The translations under genes were made by a program, and so were the position numbers. From contig NC_058519.1 of NCBI RefSeq assembly GCF_904849725.1, forward strand, positions 360,065,974 to 360,129,973: a DNA stretch of 64,000 nucleotides, read 5' to 3'. This document shows, piece after piece, positions 45,935 through 54,908 of this stretch. How positions within the stretch are numbered: position 1 is the stretch's first letter; every line of letters starts with the position of its first letter. The DNA is from Hordeum vulgare subsp. vulgare (taxonomy: Eukaryota; Streptophyta; Magnoliopsida; Poales; Poaceae). The notes beneath the pieces are model-generated. The model ran no database searches and was not told the origin of the DNA. It was given only the letters and a program-made list of their open reading frames with translations.

Positions 45935-46533
45935 CTATTTAGGATCGAGGGTGGTGGAGATGTTCATCGGGGCAGTAGTGGCGTCCGTCGGGTGGATGCT
46001 GACCTTCTTCGTCTCTCCCGCCGACTGGAATGCAGACTCTGAAGCTGGCTTCTTCAAGCGCATCAGGTCAACGGGGTCGACTGTTTTCTTGTACTCGTCA
46101 AGCTCGAGGACGGCCATCTGCTGGTCGGCGATTCTTGATCCCTGCTGCAGACACTCTTCGGCCCGCTGCCGATTGCCTGTGATGGTGATCACACCCTTCG
46201 GGCCTGGCATCTTCAGCTTCAGGTATACGTAACATGGATGGGCCATGAAACGTGCATACGCTGGGCGGCCCAGAATTGCGTGATAAGCGCTCTGGAAGTC
46301 GACCACTTCGAACGTCAGCTTTTCCTTGCGGAAGTTCTTGTCGGAGCCGAAAACGACGTCCAACGCGATCTGGCCGAGTGACTTGGGCTTCCGTCCAGGG
46401 ACGACTCCATGGAACTGCATGCTGCTCTCGCTGAGTTTGGACATCGGGATGCCCATCCCCTTGAGTGTGTTGGCGTACATGATGTTCAAGCCACTGCCGC
46501 CGTCCATGAGGACTTTGCGCATTCGAACTCATT
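45935..46533 (-). pseudogene. Element E aspartic protease region
   Basis: Retropepsin-like: V-L-M-D-G-G-S-G-L-N-I-M carries the active-site D-G-G/S-type motif, and A-I-L-G-R-P-A matches the conserved second motif of plant gypsy proteases. It is open for 195 codons from 46522, ending at a TAG (45935-45937) after L-D-P-K, beyond which the frame continues straight into RT. A TGA lies just upstream, near 46528. Confidence 0.88.
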
Positions 46534-46683
46534 CCACCACCTGGTCGACGACCAGAGCCTGTCTCCCCGGGGTGGGTACATGTGCCGGATGATCCGACTG
46601 GTCGAAGGTGATCGCAGTCTGCTTCCACTCGGACGGTCAATATCGTGACCATCGTGGTGGGCCCGGCCCCTGTCGACCCTCCG

Positions 46684-47589
46684 CTAGGCGATATGCCCTC
46701 TTGCGTCGGGCCTTGGGTCGTAAGTGTCACCGACTGAACGCAGATCATCATGATGCCGGGGCCCGTAGGGCCCACCCCGCGGAGGGGTGCGTGAACGGCG
46801 GCGATCTTCGTGATTTATGGAACGGCTGCCTCCTCTGTGCCGCTGATGGGAACCAGGGCTGTGAACCGACCGATGCGTATTCGCACGAACAAAACTATTA
46901 TGGATCCTGTTATGCGACTGGGAGACTGCCGAATTCTGCTGCTGCGCCGTGTGCAACAGGGCTCGGATCTGCTCGATTCCCCTACCAGCCTCTGAATCAG
47001 TCGGCTGGAGGGAATCGGCTATCTTGGCAGCCACAGCCAAGTTGAGGAGGGGCGTGCGGAACAACTCCACGTTGCTTCGCCGAGTGTGTCGACTGGCAGA
47101 ACGGCGAGGCGGACGACGCGCGCCGGACGTTTCACCGATCTCGTGCTCGTTCCGGGCAGCTTGACGGGGATCTTCATGAGAGTTGGCCATGTGTACTTCT
47201 GCTGCAGGCCCGCGAGCCGCGTACTCGGAAGGAAACTTAGTCGGAACTGAGCCCGAGTGCTTGGACAGCGGGGCAACCACAACAGACTCTAGAATCGCCA
47301 CTTGTGAAGACGCGTTCTGGTGCGCCTGGCCGTGTTGCACCCAACGCTGAAGTCGCGGACGGCGGGACCGCTTGCTGCGGCGCGTGATGGCGGTATAGGT
47401 CGACACCGGAGCCGATTACTAGAGAAGAAGAATGCCGCGGGCGCCGGCACGGAAGTGCGTAGCCCCACAACGGGGAAGCGCCTCAATGTCGAGAGGAGCA
47501 TCGCGAAGCCACGCCGAATCGTCGACGATGAAGGAGAGAGCGCCAAAGAAGATCTGGTGACCCATGCTCGAATCTCCACCGGACGACAT
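46684..47589 (-). pseudogene. Element E gag remnant (capsid apparently missing)
   Basis: The likely start is 47589 (M-S-S-G-G-D). An N-terminal region is followed by a TAG-TAA double stop (near 47419), then about 240 codons rich in Arg, Ser and His (47406-46684) ending at a TAG. Only about 50 codons then separate it from the protease. I see neither the gag core (W-x-x-L/F...Y-R type motifs) nor a CCHC zinc knuckle, which normally fill several hundred codons here, so an internal deletion is likely. Without a capsid it could not form its own particles. Confidence 0.7.
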
Positions 47590-47673
47590 GACGAAAGGAA
47601 GTAGTCGCAAATTCGCCGGAAGTCGCTTAGACGCCTGCCCGACGGTGGGCGTCAACTGTCGTGGGTATAAGCC

Positions 47674-48343
47674 TGACAGTAGATGTGTAGGGTATGAAAA
47701 GGATGGGCAGAGTCCCAGCTACGGCGAGGTTGTATGAGTTCAGGCCCCTCTACGGTGGAGGTAATAGCCCTACGTCTCAGTGCTCTGGGAGCTTGTTGTC
47801 GTGTGGAATATGGAATACAATGATTTGCTAACCCCTGCACCAGCGGGGGAGGGTGGCTTATATAGAGTGCGTTGCCCTCCACAACGGTTACGGTACAGGG
47901 GTGAGTAGTGGCGATTGAATGCGTATGTTACAGGTAACGTATAGAGTGTGTTGCCCTCCACAACGGTTACGGTACAGGGGAGGGTGGCTTATATAGAGTG
48001 CGTTGCCCTCCACAACGGTTACGGTACAGGGGTGAGTAGTGGCGATTGAATGCGTATGTTACAGGTAACGTACGTCCTAAATGCTAATAAATGCACCGGG
48101 AAACGTACGACCGTTTCCCTCCAAGGGGGTTACGATGTTCCGAGTGGCAGCCAGTCGGTTAGTTGGGTGTTCTCCGAATGCTAGTCTCCGACTGGACGGT
48201 CGAGGACCTGTTGCCGACTGGACGATGGGGACTCCTTAATTCAGTCGGAACTGACTAAGGGCCTTGTCCCTTATGAGGGGTAGTCCTTGGGTAGGACTTA
48301 CAGGGCAGGCCTATGACCCTACCCTAGGACTATAACCCCATCA
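47674..48343 (-). repeat. Element E 5' LTR, with internal triplication
   Basis: 670 bp, 130 bp longer than the other LTR because a core (GTTGCCCTCCACAACGGTTA followed by CGGTACAGGGG) occurs three times, near 47872, 47951 and 48004. The TATA-like CTCTATATAAG (minus) at 47867-47857 is also partly duplicated near 47986-47996. Confidence 0.9.
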
Positions 48344-49125
48344 AGTATATCCAGGATCTTCTTGCTCGTGCTGCTCTTACTGACGAGCACATTGTTGAGA
48401 CTCCCATGGAGCTCATTTTCACCTCCGTGATACTGATGGCGACCCCCATCCCGACCCGACGTGTTATCGTCATCTTGTTGGCAGTCTTGTCTATCTAGAT
48501 GTCACTCGTCCGAATGTCTCTTATTCGGTTCATATTCTGAGTCAGTTTGTCTCCACTCCCACCTCGGTTCACTATAATCACCTCCTTCATTTTCTCCGGT
48601 ATCTTCGGGGCACAATCTCTCACCGTCTATTCTTTCCTTGCTCCAGTTCTTTACAACTTCAGGCCTATTCGGATGCTACGTGAGCTAGTGATCCTTCAGA
48701 TTGCCATTCACTTTCTGCTTAGTGTGTTTTTCTTGGTGGTTCTCTGTTGCGTGGAAGACAAAGAAACATACCGCGGTTTCCTGTTCGAGTGGAGAGGCTG
48801 AGCTGCAAGCTCTGGCACTTTTGACGGTAGAGGTGACTTGGTTATGGTGGTTACTTCAGGAATTTAGTGTTTCTGTCACTACACCTACTATGCTCTTATC
48901 TGACAGTACAAGTGCTATTAGCATTGCACGCGATCCTGTCAAGCATGAGCTCACCAAGCATATTGGTGTTGATGATTTCTATGTGCGCGCTGGTGTGCAG
49001 GATCAGGTTATTGCTCTTCAGTATGTGCCTTCCGAGTTACAGTTGGTAGATTTTCTGACGAAGGCCCAGACTGGAGCACATCATGGCTTTTATCTCTCCA
49101 AACTCAGTGTTGTTAATCTACCATG
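48344..49125 (+). pseudogene. Copia element D pol, right part: RT end and RNase H
   Basis: Continues D after the insertion of E: K-Y-I-Q-D-L-L, then in shifted frames the RNase H region with H-L-V-G-S-L-V-Y-L, S-Q-F-V-S-T-P-T, R-Y-L-R-G-T and finally an open 141-codon frame (48701-49126) with S-G-E-A-E-L-Q-A-L, H-E-L-T-K-H-I-G-V-D and D-F-L-T-K-A. Several frameshifts make it non-functional. A few codons expected between G at 35902 and K at 48344 are missing. Confidence 0.9.
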
Positions 49126-49138
49126 AGTTTGAGGGGGG

Positions 49139-49280
49139 TGTTAGAGTACTATATATGTAGCCATGTAACCTTCCGTATTTACCCTATTGTATAAGGGGTC
49201 CTTTGCATATTACACACCTGTACATGTATATATGCTGGCCTATGGCCTCCTGGAAATACAAGTTGCATATTTCCCTAACA
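49139..49280 (+). repeat. Copia element D 3' LTR (142 bp)
   Basis: TGTTAGAGTACTATATATGT...TTCCCTAACA, directly after the purine tract GTTTGAGGGGGG. The ends form a short inverted repeat TGTTAG/CTAACA. A TATATAT box lies at the start. The very short LTR fits plant copia elements. The 5' LTR is not in the window. Confidence 0.88.
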
Positions 49281-49359
49281 GAACTCTATGTTACTCTTGA
49301 AGTTACTCCCACTATGGTGAGTCTTAAAGTTAATTAATTACGTCGCGAGCGCTACAATG
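49281..49359. other. Short unassigned stretch between D and G
   Basis: 79 bp that do not match either element. It should be the site into which D and later G inserted, continuous with 59575 onward. Confidence 0.5.
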
Positions 49360-49364
49360 CTACT
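49360..49364. repeat. Target-site duplication of element G, left copy (ctact)
   Basis: ctact directly before TGATGTCAACTG; recurs at 59570-59574. Confidence 0.93.
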
Positions 49365-51103
49365 TGATGTCAACTGTTCTTCCCCTTTGCAACGGCACCA
49401 GAAGAATGCTGATTGCAATCCTCGGCAACCGAAACTAGAAGAATGTTGTTGACGGCCCACAAGCGCATGGGATCGTGGAAGTTTTCGAGGGTAAAGTATT
49501 CAACCCAAATTTGTTGGTACGCCTATAGGAGGTGAGAGGATACTCTCAAGTATTAGCAGCTGAATATGTCAGATTCAACCACACCTGAAAAATTAGTATC
49601 TGCAAGCAAAGTAGTTACAACAAAGTAGTATGATAACAACGGTGTCACAAACGATAAGTTGACACGGCAGACTATTTCTAACGGTCGTATAAATGGCGCC
49701 AAGTTGCCTCATTGACGAAAGTTGTCAGTTCCCGTCAACGACAAGCGATCAAGATTGTAGCAGGTAGCAGCAGTGTAACGAGCCATAGCAACGGCATGGA
49801 AAAGCAGTAGTGACAGCAGTAGCAAGTAGCAACAGTAGCAAGCGACAATAGTAGCAACAGTAGCAGAAGAGCAAGACAAGTAACATCAGTAGCAACGGTA
49901 GTAACAGCAGCAGAGCAAGACAAGTAATAGCAGTAGCAACAGTAGTAACAGCAACAGAGCAAAACAAGTAACAACAGCAGTAGGACAAACTCGTAGGCAA
50001 TGGGTTGGTGATTTGTTTGAATGATATTCATCATGCAACAGTTATAACACGGACAGATATGTGGCTAGCTCCCGTTCGTCAATGTGATGTAGGCATGCAT
50101 TCCGTGTGTCGTCACATGTGCTTAGGGAAAAGAACTTGCATGACATCTATTGTCCACCCCTCCCATGGCACCGGGGTCCAAAAGGAAACTACGGGATATT
50201 AAGGTTCTCCTTTTAATAAAGAACCGGACCAACGCATTAGCACTTGGTGAACACATGAACTCCTCAAACTATGGTCATCACCGGGAGTGGTTCCGGTTAT
50301 TGTCACTCCGGGGTTGCCGGATCATAACACATAGTAGGTAACTACAACTTGCAATATCGGATCTAAAACACACATATATTGGTGACAACATAATAATTTC
50401 ATATCTGAAATCATGGCACTCGGGCCCTAGTGACAAGCATTAAGCATGGCAAAGTAGTAGCAACATCAATCTCAGAACATAGTGGATACTAGGGTTCAAT
50501 CCCCATCAAAACTAACTCGATTACATGATAGATCTCATCCTACTCATCACTGCCCAGCGAGCCTATGAATAGATTACTCACAAACGACGAAGAGCTTCAT
50601 GGAATTGGAGAGGGAAGAAGGTTGATGATGACGATGGCGACGATTTCCCCTCTCCTGAGCCCAAGACGGACTCCAGATCTGCCCTCCAGATGAAGAACAG
50701 GTGGTGGCGGCGACTCCGTATCGCAAACGCGACGAAAACTTCTCTTTTTATTTTTTCTGGGACGAAAGGGGACTTATAGACCTGAGTTGGGGGTGGTAGA
50801 GCCGTGTGAGTCCCACAAGCCTGCCCACCACCACCAGGGGGGTGGTGGTGGAACCACGGCTTGTGGCCCACTAGCCCACCCCCTCAGGTGGAACTTGGCG
50901 CAGATATTTTTTATATTTTCCAAAACTGCTCCCCGTAACTTTTCAGGACGTTTGGAGAACTTTGATTTCTGCACAAAAATAACACCAAGGCAATTTTGCT
51001 GAAAACAGCGTCAGTCCAGGTTAGTTCCATTCAAATCATGCAAATTAGAGTCCAAAACAAGGGCAAAAGAGTTTGGAACAGTAGATACGATGGAGCCGTA
51101 TCT
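49365..51103 (-). repeat. Element G 3' LTR
   Basis: 1739 bp. The outer edge on the minus strand has mutated from TGATACG to AGATACG (51103). A CAG/CAA-type microsatellite lies at 49745-49985. U3 hairpin arms are at 50813-50821 and 50858-50866. Confidence 0.92.
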
Positions 51104-53038
51104 ACTCTCCCAAGCTTAAAACCTTGCTTGTCCTCAAGCAACTCAGTTGACAAACTGAGAGAGAAAGAAAAACTTTGACAAACTCTGTTTGATCTTGTTG
51201 TTGCAACTACGTCTAACTCATAACCAGAATTTCAGCAAGATCACAAGTTAACCACATAAGCAAATGACACAAAGGTCTCACGGTAAACTAATATCAATGG
51301 CATAATCAGCTAACGAGAAAATAATAATGAGTTTCAAATACCAACACTTCAATCAAAACAAGCATGAAGCAATATGAATAGGTGGTATCTCGCTATCTCT
51401 TTCTGAGACCGCAAAACATAAATGCAGAGCACTTTCAAAGATCAAGGGCTGACTAAACATTGTAATTCATAGCAACGAAGATCCAGTCATAGTCATACTC
51501 AATATCAATCAAAAGCAAAGCATAAAAATGGCCGAGGTCCTCTCTAATTGGTGCTTATATAAGAGGAGGATGACTCGACAGGAAAATAAATAGACAGGCC
51601 CTTCGCAGAGGGAAGCATTGATTTGCAGAGGTGCCAGAGCTCAAGCTTTGAAAACAGAGATAATAATTTTGGGTGGCATGCTTTCATTGTCAACGCAATG
51701 ACCAAGAGTTCTCAATATCTTCCATGCTACTCATGCTATAGGCGGTTCCCAAACAGAAAAGTAAAGTTTTAACTCCCCCACCACCAATCAATCACACTCC
51801 ACGGCTAGCCGAATCCTCGGGTACCGTCCATACTAACATCAATCCAGGGGGAGTCTTGTTTTACAGTTATGTTTTCGATTTAAGCGTGGAACCGGGCATT
51901 CCAATTACCGGCCCCTTTCTCGTGAATGACAGTGAATAAACACATGTCGAGGATAACAATACTAGCATGGAAGATACCAATAGCCCCCTGTCACCAGTTG
52001 AGCGCTTCGGGCAAGCAAAATAGATTATTTCTTGAAGGTTTAGAGAATGGCACATGCAAATTTACTTGGAACGGCAGGTAGATGCCGCAAATTGGTAGGT
52101 ATGGTGGACTCTCATGGAAAAACTTTTGGGTTTATGGAAGTGGATGCACAATAAGTATTCAGCTTATTACAAGTGAAGGCTAGCAAAAGACTGGGAAGCG
52201 ACCAACAAGAGAGCAACAACAGTCATCAAGATGCAATGAGTTTGACCTACGTTGAATGCAAGCATGACCAGGATATAAATCACCATGAATACGAACATCA
52301 TAAAGGCTATGTTGATTTTGTTTCAACTACATGCATGAACATGCGCCAAGTCAGGCCACTTGAAACATTCAAAGGAGAATACCATCCTATCATACTACAT
52401 CATAGTCATCTCAAAATCTATGTTGGCATTCAAGACAAACCATTATAAGTTCTCAGCTAAATAATCATGGCATTAGAAACTATGATCTCTAAGTTGTCAT
52501 TGCAAACATGGTTCTCTCACAACAAAGCTAAATCTGGGTCAACAAGCTAGTCATATTTACAAAAACAAAATAGATAGAGTTCATACCATCTTTTCAGTCT
52601 CAGTCACTTCATCATATATCATCATTGTTGCCTTTCATTTGCACGATCGAACGATGTGAACAATAATAAGCGCATTGGACTAAGCTGAATCTGCAGGCAA
52701 ACACAAAGGAGAAGACAAAGTAATATGGCTCTTTGAAAGCTAAACAGGTAAGCATGTAAGAACCACTAAATATTGTAACCAATATCTTCTACCTTGACAC
52801 CAAAAAAACAAAACTATTTACACGGGAAAGCTCCGAACAAGCAAAAGAAGAAAGAAAATTCTTTTTGGGTTTTCTCAAAAAGAGACAAAACAAGAAAACA
52901 AGAAAATGAAAATAAACTAGCATGTATAATACAGTGGCAAATTGTAAACACCGGCTAACAAAGTGAAAGCATAAGCATGAATGTAAAGTCGGTGAGAACA
53001 TGTACTCCCCCAAGCTTAGGCTTTTGGCCTAGCTTGGT
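51104..53038 (-). other. Element G 3' non-coding region with two polypurine-type motifs
   Basis: No gene. Motif ACTCTCCCAAGCTTA (51104-51118) abuts the LTR as the polypurine tract; ACTCCCCCAAGCTTA recurs at 53004-53018, just after the ORF2 stop. Co-linear with F 21883-23836. Confidence 0.75.
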
Positions 53039-54106
53039 CTACTCCCAAGGTGGGAAATAACCAGTTCCAGGATACTCCGGAGCAGACTGTGGATGCCACT
53101 TTTGTGTGAGCTCCTCTGGCTCCCACTGATAAACTGGTGTCTGGTACTCGACTGGCGGCTCAGGCACGGGCGCCTGTGGTTGGGCCAAGCCCCAATATGC
53201 GTAGATGTCCGCGGGCATAATAGTGTACCTGCCTGCATGAAGATCGAACAAAGAAGGAGCAGGCAAAGTGATAGTCTCTCGAGTACCCTGACTAAACACC
53301 AGGTTATAAATCCTCCGTCTACTAGCATCTCTATCCAGAAACTCATGGCGAACCATGCTGTCATATTCCAGATATTTCTCAGGGAGAAGCATATCTCCTT
53401 CCTCTCCCAGTCTAATGGGTATCTCAAAGTGTCTGGCAAGACGGGTAGCATAGATACCTCCATAGACGACACCTTTAGAACGGTTCAGGTTCAACCGTTG
53501 AGCTACTATAGCACCCAAGCTATAAGTCTTATCGTTATAAAGGCCTTCGCGCAGAACCGCAAGGTCTGGAGAACTAAGTGATCCAGCCTCCCCACGGCCA
53601 ATCAAACATTTTCCCACAAATAATGAGAAGTACCGAAGCATAGGAAAATCTATGCTAGCAATTCTAGCGCGAGACACTCCTCTCTCCTCTCCAACAGTAA
53701 TAGAACCAATGAAATCCTCCAAGTCTCGTGGACGAGGGTCACGGATATCCCCAACATAAGGTAATTTGCATTCATTGCAAAAATCCTGCAGCGTCATGCA
53801 CTCAGGGACATCGTATATCATGAACTCAACCATGGGAGGATTCTTCCTCGGATAAAAGTTGAAGCTTTGAACGAAAATATTGGTGAGGAGGAGGTATTGT
53901 GAGCACTTATCTTCAACGAACGTAGTAAGACCTGCGTTCTCCACCAAATAATAAAAGTCTTCATAAAGTCCGGCGGCGCGCAAAAATTCACCACTTGGCC
54001 ACTCGCACGCTCGAACTTCTGTGACTCGAGGGACTACGTACTTGGGGTGGTTCTTCTCATCCTCCTTGGGGTTACGACTTGAGGAGCCTCTCAAGAACCT
54101 CCTCAT
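53039..54106 (-). CDS. Element G ORF2, 355 codons, ATHILA ORF-like retroelement protein
   Basis: The longest undamaged gene in the window, M-R-R-F...G-Y-F-P-P-W-E. The N-terminus is basic/Ser-rich (residues 1-25), followed by a folded-looking region with a P-P-M-V-E-F-x-I-Y-D strand and M-T-L-Q-D-F-C-N helix (about 95-115). A Leu/Arg-rich middle has A-Q-R-L-N-L-N and G-G-I-Y-A-T-R-L-A-R-H-F (about 205-235). A Pro/Tyr/Trp-rich tail begins near 305. The layout recalls the ATHILA ORF-1 family of plant gypsy elements, but the similarity is by eye and weak. No signal peptide or membrane segment, so it is not an obvious envelope-like protein. It follows gag-protease after an 802-bp LTR-like spacer. 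F carries a damaged homologue. Confidence 0.75.
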   Translation of the reverse strand: MRRFLRGSSSRNPKEDEKNHPKYVVPRVTEVRACEWPSGEFLRAAGLYEDFYYLVENAGLTTFVEDKCSQYLLLTNIFVQSFNFYPRKNPPMVEFMIYDVPECMTLQDFCNECKLPYVGDIRDPRPRDLEDFIGSITVGEERGVSRARIASIDFPMLRYFSLFVGKCLIGRGEAGSLSSPDLAVLREGLYNDKTYSLGAIVAQRLNLNRSKGVVYGGIYATRLARHFEIPIRLGEEGDMLLPEKYLEYDSMVRHEFLDRDASRRRIYNLVFSQGTRETITLPAPSLFDLHAGRYTIMPADIYAYWGLAQPQAPVPEPPVEYQTPVYQWEPEELTQKWHPQSAPEYPGTGYFPPWE

Positions 54107-54908
54107 CTTTTCCTTTTTCGAGCTCTAAAAAATTCTGAAATTTTTAGAGACTTCGAAAGAAAAGTGAATAAGGATTAACCCAACTTGTAGCAACTACTCC
54201 TACTGGTGCCTAGAGACCATATCACGCGCTAAAACTACTTGGGACCAGCTAAAATCAACATTTCTAGCTCAATAACAGGGTCACCAAGGTAGCAAGAATA
54301 CATGAAGGAAAAAGCACTAGAGCAAAAACTAATTGGACCAATGGAGGACTCACTTACCAAGGAGTAATTTCCCCAAAACAGTTCAGAGAATGGTGCATTG
54401 AGCAAGGAGATCAAAAATCACAGCCAAATGAGCAAGAACACGGCTTTGAGCTGCGAAACAATTTTTTCTGGATGTGGAAGAAGAGGCTGGGAGCTGGAAT
54501 GAGTGGAGGGGGTTCCTGTGGGCCCCACAAGCTTGCACTCCGCCACCAGGGGGTAGGTGGCGGTGGCAGGGCTTGTGGCCCACTGGTCAGGCCCCGAGGC
54601 CAGCTCTCAGGCCCAGAAATTTTCAAAAATTCCTGAAAAAATCATACTAAATTTTCAGGACCATCGAAGAACTTTTATTTTCGAGGTATTTTTCTCTGGG
54701 ACGCTAAAATAGAAAAAAGGAAAAACTAAACTAATTCTATCATTTTTCCTCTAAGCAAAAGAAAATGGAAGCTCAAAACAGAGGTATGTGACTCTTTGAT
54801 TCATCCGTTTCATGGTCATCGAAAGAAATCCGTCAATGGGGTTGATCAAGTCCTTACGACAAAACCTTCTCGAATCTCAAGAGAGAACGGAGAGTTTTCG
54901 AATAGCCA
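54107..54908 (-). other. Element G spacer between gag-protease and ORF2, LTR-like
   Basis: 802 bp, the same length as in F. The part at about 54480-54720 resembles LTR U3: GGAGCTGGAAT, hairpin arms CCACAAGC (54525-54532) / GGCTTGTGG (54570-54578), then a gaacttttattttcgaggt-like phrase. It could hold a promoter or splice signals for ORF2. Confidence 0.6.

Larger units (their letters stand above)
35903..48343 (-). mobile_element. Element E: Tat/Retand-type gypsy retrotransposon with antisense gene and tandem arrays
   Basis: 12.44 kb. The LTRs are 48343-47674 (5') and 36442-35903 (3') on the minus strand; on the plus strand both read TGACAGTAGATG...CCCCATCA. Minus-strand order: gag remnant, protease, RT, RNase H, integrase, a 70-bp array, a 56-bp array, then a six-exon gene on the opposite strand, then the 3' LTR. 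This layout (antisense extra ORF plus tandem repeats after integrase) is known from the Tat lineage of grasses. LTR difference by eye is 16 substitutions in about 540 bp (3%), about 1.1-1.2 My at 1.3e-8 per site per year. The flanks atggc and agtat do not match. Confidence 0.92.

Noticed and set aside
45723..46232. Plus-strand open frame of 169 codons opposite the E protease/RT junction
   Set aside because: Complement of the conserved protease and RT coding sequence; no motif of its own.
49735..50034. Leu/Cys/Tyr-rich open frames on the minus strand (also 58090-58538 and 29144-29345)
   Set aside because: These are translations of CAG/CAA-type microsatellites inside the LTRs of G and F, not genes.
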